Below are positions 55,427 to 64,000 of a DNA stretch of 64,000 bases, in pieces. The stretch covers positions 40,830-104,829 of the forward strand of contig JAHBVJ010000031.1 of the NCBI GenBank assembly GCA_019637615.1, in the 5' to 3' direction. Below the pieces are notes generated by a model. That model saw nothing but the letters and a program-made list of their open reading frames with translations, did no database searches and was not told the DNA's origin. Origin of the DNA: Anaerolineae bacterium (GTDB lineage: Bacteria; Chloroflexota; Anaerolineae; Aggregatilineales; UBA2796). Within the stretch, counting starts at the first letter, position 1, and each line of letters begins with the position of its first letter. Made by a program: the position numbers and the translations under genes.

Positions 55427-56905
55427 ATGCCGTTTTCTACATCGGAGCATCCCATCGTCATCATCGGCGCTGGCATCGGCGGACTCAGCGCGGCAATCCG
55501 GCTGGCGGGGCAGGGGCACAGCGTCCACATCTACGAGCAGCAGTCGTATGTGGGCGGCAAGATGAACGAAGTTCGGGCGGATGGCTTCCGCTGGGACACA
55601 GGACCATCGATGATCACCATGCTGCCCGCCTTCGTAGACCTATTCGCGGCAGTGGGGCGGCATCTCGAAGATTACCTGACCTTCATCCCGATAGAACCCC
55701 TAACGCGCTACTTTTATCCCGACGGCGTGCAGATTGACGCCACGCGTGACATCGCCCACATGACCGCCCAACTTGCCCGACTGGACGAACGCGATGTCGA
55801 TGGCTATCTCGGTTATCTGGCGTACGCCGCGCGGCTGCATCGGGTGGCGGGGAGAGCCTTCCTGTACGACGAGCCGCCGACGCTTGCCAGCCTCGCCAGC
55901 TTGCCGATCTCCGACACCTTCCGCTCGATGGATGCCGCGATTCGCAGCTATGTTCACGCGCCGCATGTGCGCCAACTGCTCGGACGCTTCGCTACCACCA
56001 TTGGCGCGAGTCCGTACCGCGCGCCCGCCGTGCTGAACATCTTCGCACACATGCTGCTCAACGGCGGCGTGTGGTATCCGCAAGGCGGCGTGTACGCGAT
56101 TTCGCGTGCGCTCGAACGCTTGGCGAGAGAAATCGGCGTCCAGCTTCACACGGGCAGCCCTGTCCGGCAGATCGTGGTCGAAGCGGGGATCGCCAGCGGA
56201 GTCGTACTCGCGGATGGCAGTCAGATCGACGCCAGCGCCGTGATCACGAATGTGGATGTGGCAACGGTTTACGAGCGGATGCTCACGGCAGAAGTGATTC
56301 CCGCCCACGTGCGCCAACGACTGTTCTCGCAAGCGCCGTCAGCGTCCGGCTTCATCATGCTGCTCGGCATTGAGGGGCAGCATCCACATCTAGCGCATCA
56401 TAATGTCTTTTTTTCCAACGATTACCCGCGTGAATTCACCGATATTTTCCGGCGCGGCGTCCCGCCCGACGAGCCGACGATCTACGTGGCGATCACCAGT
56501 AAGCACGATGCGCAAGATGCGCCCGCTGGCTGCGAAAACTGGTTCGTGCTGGTCAACGCGCCGCCGCTGAGTGCCAATTTCGACTGGACGGTCAATGCGC
56601 CATCCTATCGGGCGCTGGTGCTGGATCGGTTGGCCTCGTTCGGGGTGGATGTGCGCGGGCAGATTCGCAGTGAACGCCTGTTGACCCCGCTTGACCTACA
56701 ACGGCTAACGGGTGCGCGGCGCGGGGCGCTGTACGGCGTCGGGTTGCATCAACCATTCGCGCTTTTCCAGCGCCCGCACAACCGCGATCCGCACGTCGAG
56801 CGGCTGTATCACGTCGGCGGGACGACACACCCCGGCGGTGGTGTCGCGATGGTCATTCTATCCGGTGCATTGGTCGCCCGCCTGCTTTCACAGGATTTGC
56901 TGTGA
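55427..56905 (+). CDS. Phytoene desaturase family protein (CrtI type)
   Basis: 492 residues. N-terminal FAD motif VIIGAGIGGLSAAIRLAGQGHSV, then QQSYVGGKMNEVRADGFRWDTGPS and, near the C-terminus, YHVGGTTHPGGGVAMVILSGAL. This is the CrtI/CrtN/CrtO-like flavin desaturase or ketolase pattern. The C-terminal HPGGG block is the usual FAD site. It acts on carotenoids, introducing double bonds, or on apocarotenoids. No phytoene synthase (crtB) or other carotenoid gene is next to it, so the precise reaction is open. Confidence 0.88.
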   Translation: MPFSTSEHPIVIIGAGIGGLSAAIRLAGQGHSVHIYEQQSYVGGKMNEVRADGFRWDTGPSMITMLPAFVDLFAAVGRHLEDYLTFIPIEPLTRYFYPDGVQIDATRDIAHMTAQLARLDERDVDGYLGYLAYAARLHRVAGRAFLYDEPPTLASLASLPISDTFRSMDAAIRSYVHAPHVRQLLGRFATTIGASPYRAPAVLNIFAHMLLNGGVWYPQGGVYAISRALERLAREIGVQLHTGSPVRQIVVEAGIASGVVLADGSQIDASAVITNVDVATVYERMLTAEVIPAHVRQRLFSQAPSASGFIMLLGIEGQHPHLAHHNVFFSNDYPREFTDIFRRGVPPDEPTIYVAITSKHDAQDAPAGCENWFVLVNAPPLSANFDWTVNAPSYRALVLDRLASFGVDVRGQIRSERLLTPLDLQRLTGARRGALYGVGLHQPFALFQRPHNRDPHVERLYHVGGTTHPGGGVAMVILSGALVARLLSQDLL

Positions 56906-57154
56906 TGCATCCTCCTTTCGAAGGAACTCGCCTCACGCCAAAAGAGACTCGCCCCAGAAAACGAAGCGTGCTAGAGTAGCCCTAACCACAACAAATCGGC
57001 ACCCAGTTCACGATCTATTTACGCTAGCTTGGTATTCTGATGCCAAGGTGGTCAAGATTAGCGTGCATTGAGTCGACTTTTTTACTGGATTTGTATACGG
57101 TCTTTAATGTCATGCCGTACTATAGACACCGCTAACGTAGAGGGAGTGCTCAGA

Positions 57155-59845
57155 ATGACGGATCTCAACCAACAGAAGCCTTCAAAACCGCCCGGTTCGA
57201 TCAAATCGACGCTCTCCGTCAACCGCAACGAGATCGACGAACGTGACCCTACCTTGCGCGTGATGCCCGATGGCGCGCAGCCGTACACTGTGCTGCTGGT
57301 CGAGCGCGTCATGAATATCGGCAGCGACCCCAAGCAGGAAGTCACCATCCGCGTGCCGGGGATACAGCCGCGCCACGCCCGCTTGATGCTGGAAGGGTCG
57401 AGTTACCGCATCTTCGACGTGACGGGTAAAAGCGGCGTGCTGGTCAACGGGCAGGTGATCGATAGCACCGTGCTCCGAGATGGCGCAATCATCCGGCTGC
57501 AAGACGAAACCGGACAGGGGCTGACGATGATGTACGCCAACCCCGTCGAACAGGCGATGGGTACCTCTTCCGTCGGCAAAATCACGCTGTTCGAGAAATT
57601 CCCGTTCCTGTTCGGGCGCGATCCGAACGGCAACGTCCACCTGACGGCGATGGCGGTCTCGTGGCAGCACGCCAAGATCACCGAGGAGGGCGGCAAGCAC
57701 ATCCTCGCGGATATGGGCAGCACCAACGGGACGTTCGTCAATGACCGCAAATTGGTCGGCCCGTATCGCTTGCAGCCCGAAGACGTGATCCGCATCGATC
57801 AAACCCTGTTCGTGTACAAGGGGATCGGCGTGCAGCGCCTTGCCGCCGCGCAAAAACTCCAGATCGACGCGGTGAATTTAGAGATGACATACACCACGAA
57901 TTTCCCGCCGCCCGCCAAATCGCTGAACACCATGCGTGGCGTCTCGCTCTCGATCCACCCGCAAGAATTCGTCGCCATCATCGGCGGTTCCGGTTCTGGC
58001 AAATCCACACTGATGCGCGCTTTGAACGGCGCACAGCGCGCGACGGGCGGACAGATCCGCGTCAACGGCGAGGATTTCTACGCCAATTACGAGCAGTATC
58101 AGCCCGTGATCGGCTACGTACCGCAGAAAGACATCGTGCAGGATAACCTGTCGATCTATCAGACGCTGTGGTATGGTGGACGGCTGCGCTTCCCCAACGA
58201 ACCCATCGCCTCCATCGAGCAGCGCATCAGCCGCGCCTTGGAAGCCTTGGAACTCACCGACTTCAAAGATCGTCTAGTACGCAACTTGAGCGGCGGGCAG
58301 AAAAAACGCGTCAGCATCGCACTGGAATTGATGGCTGACCCACGCTTGCTGTTCATGGATGAGCCGTCGTCGGGACTTGACCCCGGCCTAGACTATGAAT
58401 TGATGGATACTTTGCGCCGATTGGCGGATCGCGGTCACAACGTCATCATCGTGACGCATACCACCTTGAATATCGAGAAGTGTGACCATATCGCGCTGAT
58501 GGCACGCGGCAATTTGGCCTACTTTGGCCCCCCGCGCGAGGCGTTGAGCTTCTTCGGCGTCAAAGACTATCCGGAGATTTACACCAAGGTACAGCAAAAC
58601 CCTGACGAGAACGGGTCAGCCATGTCGCCAACCGAAGCGGGCGCAGCGTGGGCGGAGAAATATCGGCAGACGACCACCTACATCAACAACGTCACCAAGC
58701 GGATGCTGCCCGTCGATAGCAAAGCCGCTCCCAACGTGTTGGCTAACATCCGACTGCGCGGCGCACGGCGCGGGACGTTTGTACAGCAGTTGCGCGTGCT
58801 GACGGAGCGCACGGTGGCGCTCGTCCGGCGCGATTTCCGCACCATCCTCGCCATGATGATTATCCTGCCGTTGGTGGGCTTGTTCCTCGGCCTGATCAGC
58901 TTTGACGGCGAGCGCAGTGAACGCGGACAGATGCTGATCAACCGCTTCAACAAACCGAGCGATATGAACGAGTTCTTCGATACTTTCCCGCTCAAACCAG
59001 TGCCGCAGCCGCTGTCCGCCAGCGGGGAACTCAAAACGAGCACAAACCAGCCGCAAACAGGCGCATCTGACTCCGCCGCCAGCAGCGACGTGCAGAAGAT
59101 CGGGACGTTTGGCCCTGCCAGCGATGCGCAGCGCTTGTTGTTCATGATGTCGCTGGCGGTGGTGCTGCTCGGTTTGTTCACGTCTGCCTACACCGTCGTT
59201 GAGGAACGCAGCCTATTTATGCGCGAACGCATGGTGAACCTGCGCATCCCGCCCTACCTGAGTTCAAAAGTGGTGGTGTATGGCGGCTTGGCGCTGGTCA
59301 GCAGCATTTTGTTCATGATCGCGCTGTCGGTGGGCGTGCGTTTGCCCGATCAAGGTATCATTACATGGGGGCCGTTAGAAGTCTTTATCACACTGCTGCT
59401 TACATCACTTGCCGGAATCAGCATCGGGCTGCTGCTGTCCGCCACGGCAACGCAAACCAATGCCGTCACCTACGCGGTGTTGGGCGTGTTGTTCATCCAG
59501 ATTCTGTTCCCCGGCGTGCTGTTCAAGATGGACGGCCCGGTGTTGGAACCGTTGTCGCGCCTGACGGTCACGCGTTGGTCGTTGGAAGCCCTCGGCGGGA
59601 CTGCCGATATGGTCACGCGGGATGCGCAGGGTCGGATCGTGGTCGAGCGTCCGCTGCGCAACAAGGATAACCAGCCAATCGGCAACCTGACGGCGATTCA
59701 ATTCTTCCCGTCGCCTAGCGCACTCAGCGTCACCTATCCGACGGAAGCAGCGGGACTGCTGGTGCGTTGGGGCGCGTTACTCGCTTTCATCGTCATTTTC
59801 TTCGGTGCATCTTGGCTTGCGTTGAACCGCACCGAAAGTTTCTAA
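57155..59845 (+). CDS. ABC transporter with two FHA domains and a C-terminal membrane domain
   Basis: About 896 residues from ATG 57155, which has GGGAG upstream. FHA domain 1 (about 43-117) and FHA domain 2 (about 142-222, with GRDPNGN and STNGTFVND) bind phosphothreonine peptides. An ABCG-type nucleotide-binding domain (about 235-480) follows, with Walker A GGSGSGKST (Lys283), signature LSGGQKKR and LLFMDEPSSGLDPG. The C-terminal third carries about six membrane segments (ABC2 type). The half-transporter probably dimerises. FHA input suggests regulation by a Ser/Thr kinase. It is 16 bases upstream of a lipoprotein subtilase gene, so they likely form an operon. Confidence 0.93.
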   Translation: MTDLNQQKPSKPPGSIKSTLSVNRNEIDERDPTLRVMPDGAQPYTVLLVERVMNIGSDPKQEVTIRVPGIQPRHARLMLEGSSYRIFDVTGKSGVLVNGQVIDSTVLRDGAIIRLQDETGQGLTMMYANPVEQAMGTSSVGKITLFEKFPFLFGRDPNGNVHLTAMAVSWQHAKITEEGGKHILADMGSTNGTFVNDRKLVGPYRLQPEDVIRIDQTLFVYKGIGVQRLAAAQKLQIDAVNLEMTYTTNFPPPAKSLNTMRGVSLSIHPQEFVAIIGGSGSGKSTLMRALNGAQRATGGQIRVNGEDFYANYEQYQPVIGYVPQKDIVQDNLSIYQTLWYGGRLRFPNEPIASIEQRISRALEALELTDFKDRLVRNLSGGQKKRVSIALELMADPRLLFMDEPSSGLDPGLDYELMDTLRRLADRGHNVIIVTHTTLNIEKCDHIALMARGNLAYFGPPREALSFFGVKDYPEIYTKVQQNPDENGSAMSPTEAGAAWAEKYRQTTTYINNVTKRMLPVDSKAAPNVLANIRLRGARRGTFVQQLRVLTERTVALVRRDFRTILAMMIILPLVGLFLGLISFDGERSERGQMLINRFNKPSDMNEFFDTFPLKPVPQPLSASGELKTSTNQPQTGASDSAASSDVQKIGTFGPASDAQRLLFMMSLAVVLLGLFTSAYTVVEERSLFMRERMVNLRIPPYLSSKVVVYGGLALVSSILFMIALSVGVRLPDQGIITWGPLEVFITLLLTSLAGISIGLLLSATATQTNAVTYAVLGVLFIQILFPGVLFKMDGPVLEPLSRLTVTRWSLEALGGTADMVTRDAQGRIVVERPLRNKDNQPIGNLTAIQFFPSPSALSVTYPTEAAGLLVRWGALLAFIVIFFGASWLALNRTESF

Positions 59846-59861
59846 ATACAGGAGCAAAGTT

Positions 59862-62537
59862 ATGAAGCGTTCATCCGTTATAGTGCTATCCATCGTGATG
59901 GCGTTGCTGATGGCGGCTTGCGGCAACACGACGCCAGCGTCAACAGCGACCGCCGTACCGCCGACGAATATCGTGAATACCGCCGCGGCGGGAGATAGTA
60001 AGGCCACCAAGCCGTCAGCAGCTACCACCGAGGCGACTGCGGAAGCGACGACTGCCGCGACCAGTGAGGTAGCTGCCGCCCCGACGACAGAACCAACCGC
60101 TGAAGCGACCACCGCCGCTACGGTCGCCGCGCCCGCCGACGCCACTGCCGAAGCGACCAGCGCGGGCGGGGACATCTCCATCGAACCCGCCAATCCGACG
60201 CCCGCGCCCACGCTCAAAGTAGCTGGTACGCCTGCGCCAAACACGACCATCAACGGGACGCCGGTGCCATCGACGCAGCCCGCGATCAAGCCGCCCAAAT
60301 CCTTGGACGACCTGCGCAAAGACTACCCCGATCTTGGCCCGTTCATCGACAAGTACAAGGACTCCAAAGTCGGTGACATCGACATGTCCGAGCTGTACAA
60401 GCGGATTGTCGAGATTTACGATGCGGAAGGCGCAACGGGCGTCGGGACGTTCCTTGAAGAATCAGGTTTGCTCGATAAGCTCAAGATTCCCGTCAGCTAC
60501 CTCGACCTGCTGCGCGAATTCGACAAGGGCGGCATGGAAGCCGTGCAGAAACTCGCCAAGACCCGCCAGATCGTGAACGATCAGGACGAGATCGTGGCCT
60601 ATCTCACGCTTGATGCGGAGAGCAGCCTGCAATCCGAGACGGATCGCCTGAAGGGGTTGGGCGTCACGGTCTACACGTACATTCCCGAAAATACCGAGCT
60701 GGAAATCGGGATTCCGCTGGCGGTCTTGGGGCAATTACAGACCCCCGGTAAGCTGCTGGAATATCTCAGCACGATTGGTGACAGCGTGCATATCGTCGGC
60801 TTCCGCGTCCCCGCCCCGACCACGACCGGGCGCTTCCGTCTGCAAGATGCGGTCAAAGGCGTAGCAGCCCAGACCGTCGGCGCGGATAAGTGGCACGCGG
60901 CGGGCATCACAGGCAAAGGCATCAAGGTCGGCGTCCTCGATCTCGGCTTCGGCAAGATCAAGGATTATCTCGGCAACGGCCTGCCCGCAAAAGTCAACAC
61001 GCTGCAATCCATCGACAAGCTCGACCGTCAGGAAGAATCGCACGGCACGGCTTGCGCGATGGTCGTCCACGCGATGGCTCCGGACGCCGAACTGTACATC
61101 GCCTATTTCGATGGCAACAGCCGCGACAGTTTCGTCAAGGCGCTGCAATGGTTCCAAAAGAACGGCGTGCAGGTCATCAACTACTCAGTTGGTTCCGCCG
61201 TTGGCCCGCGCGATGGCACCTTCGGAGACTCGCCCATCGTAGACGCTTTCGTGCGTGATACGGGCGTGTTGTGGGTGAACGCGGCGGGCAACTACGCGCT
61301 CTCGCATACTATTTTCCCTTTCAACGAGGGCAAGAATAAGTTCCACGATTTCGGTGAAGACACGCTGACTATGCCCTTCATCGCGGGCGAACCTGCCACC
61401 TCGATTGCCATGAACTGGAACGGCAATTGGAATGGCAAGGAAAAGAGCGAATACGACTTCATCGTGCTCGATTCTAACGGTGACGAAGTCGCGTCCGGCA
61501 ACGAGCCGCGCAAGGGGCGTACCAACGATTATCCCTTCCAGTTCACCACCTTTGAAGCCACACCGGGCGACATGTACTATCTGGCGGTGCGCCGCATTCG
61601 TGGCACCACCGACAACAACATCGACATTTTCATTCCCAACGGCCTGATCGCACCGTGGGCACAGGTCGCTGCCTACAGCGTGACTGCGCCCGCCGATGCC
61701 GACAGTGCCCTATCCGTCGGCGCGACGGGGCTGACGAAAGACAAGCTGGAAGAATACAGCTCCCAAGGCCCGACGCTTGATGATCGTCAGAAGCCGGACA
61801 TCACCGCGCCCACCAACGAAGTGATCCCCGGCATCTACGACGATGGCTTCGCGGGCACGTCCGGCGCTGCGCCCGCCATCGCTGGTGCCGCAGCGCTGGT
61901 GCTGCAAGCCTTCCCCGACATGGATCAGGCGCAAGTCAAGGCCTACTTGATGGCGAACGTGGTCGATCTGGGCGATAAGGGGCCAGACTCCGTGTTTGGC
62001 ACGGGACGCTTGGCACTGCCTGAACCCAAACAGGGCAGCGGCGGTGACAATGGCTCGACTGGTGGCGCGACGCCCGAAAAGCCGAGCAACGACAATAACA
62101 CGGGCGATGATGGTGGCGATGTCGGCGGCGACAAATCCGGCGCTGGCGAAGTGATCACCATCACCGACGTGCGCACCAAGTTCAACGTCAAGCTCGGTCG
62201 CGACAAGGGTATGCAGATCAAGACCACCTTCGAGGTTGACGGGTACAGCGGCAAGAAGCTATTGGTGGCGGTGCTGTTCTTCGCGCCGGATAAGTCTGAA
62301 CTTCAGAGCGCCAACGAGCAGTACTCGATCAACGGCCAGATCGGCACAGGCACCGTCCTCAGCGTCAAGCGTAACCAGACGGTCTTCAAGGATGTCACCC
62401 TGTTCATCGCCAATTCCGCCTTCGCGGACGTGACCGAGGACTCGTTCTTCTTCATCGTGGGCGCGATCGATGTCACCGATCAGAATAATCCGGTGCTCGT
62501 CGCCAAGAGCGATCCGATTGAAGTGACGAAGAAATAA
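59862..62537 (+). CDS. Lipoprotein subtilisin-like protease (S8 family)
   Basis: 891 residues. A lipoprotein signal peptide ends with the lipobox LMAAC (Cys20). A Thr/Ala/Glu-rich low-complexity stretch (about 21-150) follows, then a helical region. The S8 domain has the catalytic triad Asp360 (VGVLDLGFG), His394 (ESHGTACAM) and Ser667 (GTSGAAPAIAGAA), plus oxyanion Asn477 (NAAGN). The Met usual after the Ser (GTSMA) is Gly here. A Gly/Asn-rich linker leads to a C-terminal beta domain. The protein is anchored outside the cytoplasm. It follows the FHA-ABC gene by 16 bases; the pair may be a secretion-linked unit. Confidence 0.9.
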   Translation: MKRSSVIVLSIVMALLMAACGNTTPASTATAVPPTNIVNTAAAGDSKATKPSAATTEATAEATTAATSEVAAAPTTEPTAEATTAATVAAPADATAEATSAGGDISIEPANPTPAPTLKVAGTPAPNTTINGTPVPSTQPAIKPPKSLDDLRKDYPDLGPFIDKYKDSKVGDIDMSELYKRIVEIYDAEGATGVGTFLEESGLLDKLKIPVSYLDLLREFDKGGMEAVQKLAKTRQIVNDQDEIVAYLTLDAESSLQSETDRLKGLGVTVYTYIPENTELEIGIPLAVLGQLQTPGKLLEYLSTIGDSVHIVGFRVPAPTTTGRFRLQDAVKGVAAQTVGADKWHAAGITGKGIKVGVLDLGFGKIKDYLGNGLPAKVNTLQSIDKLDRQEESHGTACAMVVHAMAPDAELYIAYFDGNSRDSFVKALQWFQKNGVQVINYSVGSAVGPRDGTFGDSPIVDAFVRDTGVLWVNAAGNYALSHTIFPFNEGKNKFHDFGEDTLTMPFIAGEPATSIAMNWNGNWNGKEKSEYDFIVLDSNGDEVASGNEPRKGRTNDYPFQFTTFEATPGDMYYLAVRRIRGTTDNNIDIFIPNGLIAPWAQVAAYSVTAPADADSALSVGATGLTKDKLEEYSSQGPTLDDRQKPDITAPTNEVIPGIYDDGFAGTSGAAPAIAGAAALVLQAFPDMDQAQVKAYLMANVVDLGDKGPDSVFGTGRLALPEPKQGSGGDNGSTGGATPEKPSNDNNTGDDGGDVGGDKSGAGEVITITDVRTKFNVKLGRDKGMQIKTTFEVDGYSGKKLLVAVLFFAPDKSELQSANEQYSINGQIGTGTVLSVKRNQTVFKDVTLFIANSAFADVTEDSFFFIVGAIDVTDQNNPVLVAKSDPIEVTKK

Positions 62538-62967
62538 GCCGCGACGGCATTTCACCGATCAACATACACGGGCTGGATCGCGTTGATCCAGCCCGTGTTG
62601 TGTGTTTATCAGCGCCGCTATAGTGAACAAGATTTGTATGAGCACCTCGTGATTCTGTCATGGCTATGCTTGGAGCGGATGGCCTTCTTGGGCGAGCATA
62701 TCATGGTAGACGACAAGCGCGAGTTTAACGACATTCTGCCCAAGTTTTCGGGGCCAGTCCAACCGCTGCTGTCGGGCATGTTCCACACTCAGCCAGCCGA
62801 CTCATGGCGCGACCTCAAAAAGCCGCTGTCGGCGCTGCTCGTGCTGCGGAAGTAGATATTCAAAAATGCAATCGCAGCTAATCGACGGCAGTACAGCGCT
62901 ACATCAACGAATAATGTTTGAGGATTCAGATCATATTATTCAGTCCTCAATTGGCTCAACTATTAAT
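62538..62967. other. Intergenic region with terminator hairpin
   Basis: About 430 bases between two genes. It begins with a perfect 14-bp hairpin, ACACGGGCTGGATC (62567-62580) with GATCCAGCCCGTGT (62586-62599), a likely terminator of the protease gene. A short, doubtful reading frame follows at 62583-62855. The rest is AT-rich and shows nothing I can support. Confidence 0.55.
62583..62855 (+). CDS. Possible small protein or gene remnant, doubtful
   Basis: A 90-residue frame overlaps the terminator hairpin at its 5' end. The later part has coding-like codon use (LGEHIMVDDKREFNDIL, then SGPVQPLLSGMFHTQ), but there is no recognisable start signal or family. It may be the remnant of a longer gene. 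Confidence 0.25.
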   Translation: MIQPVLCVYQRRYSEQDLYEHLVILSWLCLERMAFLGEHIMVDDKREFNDILPKFSGPVQPLLSGMFHTQPADSWRDLKKPLSALLVLRK

Positions 62968-63924
62968 TTAGTGTTCTGTAAGTAGTGGTTGTACTCCTGT
63001 CACGACCCGAAAACCAAAGCGATTAAATCTGTATTCTGGACTTAGCCAATCTCGATAATCTGTACGTGCATAATCCTGAGAGTAATTCCATGCTCCACCT
63101 CGTAATGGATAAGCCATAATAGGACTTAAATTCGACACCTTATTTTCATAAGCATTTAGGCACCACTCAAATACATTTCCGCTCATTTCCATTACTCCGT
63201 ATGGCGAAGCCGCATTTGGAAACAGTCCCACAACACTTGTCATACCGATGCCTGTCTCGAAGGTATTGCTCTTAGTAGGATCAAAGCCATTTCCATATGG
63301 AAAGATGCGTCCATCGCTGCCGCGTGCGGCTTTTTCCCACTGTTCTTCAGTGGGCAAAGTTATCTTGAAATCTAGTTTTGCGCTTAGCCATGCGCAGAAA
63401 GCCATTGCTTCATACCATGAAACATTTTCACGCGGATGATTTGCGTACTTGAAGGCTTGCTCTAATTGGCCTTGTTTTTGTTGTTCGAGTCCTCTAGCGT
63501 CTAATCCATTCCACCATTTTGGATCGTTATAACCACTAGGATCCTCTATAAATGCCTGAAATTGAAGATAAGTAACTGGATACTTCGTAATCCAAAATTG
63601 TGGAAGTGTTCGTTTTTCACTCTTCTGATAAATAAAGTTCCCTGCTGGCACTTCACACCAAACAAAATCGGGCCAACAGTCTCGACGCACCCCAACTCCG
63701 GGACGAGGATCACCCAATGCACTCAATGCACGACCGGACCCAGCACGTTCTACAGGCAATAAGTGTCCATCTGTGATCAGTTCAACCAATCGTTGGCGTA
63801 CGCGGGGCAGAACACTAGCCCCAATCTCATCGCGTTCTGCTTCTTCAAGGCCAACGATTGCCAACATTTCACCTGCCAACGACACAAGTTGCCAATCTGG
63901 GGGTATCTTCTGCTCTAGGATCAT
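62968..63924 (-). CDS. SUMF1/formylglycine-generating-enzyme-like (C-type-lectin fold) protein
   Basis: 318 residues. The N-terminal third is helical (LVSLAGEMLAIVGLEEAERDEI, then HEAT-like VLPRVRQRLVELI), followed by a SUMF1 domain (about 85-318): WCEVPAGNFIYQKSEKRTLPQFWITKYPVTYLQFQAF, SWYEAMAFCAWLS, LPTEEQWEKAARG, GNVFEWCLNAY and the terminal RGGAWNYSQDY ... RFGFRVV. The Cys pair needed by true formylglycine enzymes is absent (YARTDYRDW instead), so the domain is binding or structural. An in-frame TAA lies eight codons upstream of the ATG. Base composition is AT-rich compared with neighbours. Confidence 0.8.
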   Translation of the reverse strand: MILEQKIPPDWQLVSLAGEMLAIVGLEEAERDEIGASVLPRVRQRLVELITDGHLLPVERAGSGRALSALGDPRPGVGVRRDCWPDFVWCEVPAGNFIYQKSEKRTLPQFWITKYPVTYLQFQAFIEDPSGYNDPKWWNGLDARGLEQQKQGQLEQAFKYANHPRENVSWYEAMAFCAWLSAKLDFKITLPTEEQWEKAARGSDGRIFPYGNGFDPTKSNTFETGIGMTSVVGLFPNAASPYGVMEMSGNVFEWCLNAYENKVSNLSPIMAYPLRGGAWNYSQDYARTDYRDWLSPEYRFNRFGFRVVTGVQPLLTEH

Positions 63925-64000
63925 CCTATCAATAGCATCTAGAGTGTGTTATGCACTTTGAGCCTTAGCTGGGAAGATAAGCTTCATAAGGCGCGACAGC

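Overview
The window looks like a chromosomal segment of a free-living bacterium, most probably a member of the Chloroflexota. This is inferred from the mostly GC-rich coding, the mix of families (several PadR regulators, NDUFA9-like reductases, Ala/Thr/Pro-rich lipoproteins, an RsmD with an unusual motif IV, a SUMF1-domain protein) and the gene order. No rRNA, tRNA, CRISPR array, insertion sequence or prophage was found.

Layout. 1-7.4 kb: the 3' end of a hydantoinase B gene, a DHFR-fold reductase, a TPR gene with rsmD, an epimerase-like gene with surE, an M48 protease and a Bax-inhibitor-1 protein. 7.4-10.6 kb: carB. 10.8-13.0 kb: a compact, AT-richer, translationally overlapping cassette of an OLD-like AAA ATPase, a Toprim-like DUF4276 protein and a SUKH (SMI1/KNR4) protein. 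This is the best candidate for an undescribed conflict or defence system. 13.0-16.4 kb: an AraC regulator, an SDR and a membrane-anchored pentapeptide-repeat protein. 16.6-20.6 kb: kynA and kynU of tryptophan catabolism, separated by two small secreted-protein genes, one with a three-fold internal repeat. 20.7-26.7 kb: a small membrane protein, a fused FAD/2Fe-2S dehydrogenase subunit, a His-rich PadR regulator with twin palindromic operators, a secreted seven-bladed WD40 protein and an esterase-CapA fusion.

26.8-34.7 kb: a TetR regulator divergent from an epimerase, an NDUFA9-like reductase, a PadR-membrane protein-MFS efflux operon with a readable promoter and operator, a cyclophilin, an M50-like membrane protease and an endonuclease-IV-like TIM barrel. 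34.9-42.6 kb: a heterodimeric ABC exporter, a quinone-oxidoreductase-like enzyme and mtaB. 42.9-48 kb: a multi-PAS histidine kinase followed by two single-domain receivers, a YggT-like protein and a small acidic SFPASDPP protein. 48.2-53.5 kb: a CopB-type copper ATPase behind a strong promoter with a CsoR-like operator, a GNAT, a PadR and a polyprenyl-phosphate sugar-1-phosphate transferase. 53.8-64 kb: a secreted glycoside-hydrolase-like protein, a CrtI-type desaturase, an operon of an FHA-FHA-ABC transporter and a lipoprotein subtilase, and a SUMF1 (C-type-lectin fold) protein at the right edge.

Themes. Much of the segment is stress, export and envelope biology with local regulators. In five intergenic regions the operator candidates can be read directly: palindromes or repeats beside the PadR, AraC, TetR and PadR genes and in front of copB. 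Functional assignments rest on motif recognition only. No database search was run.
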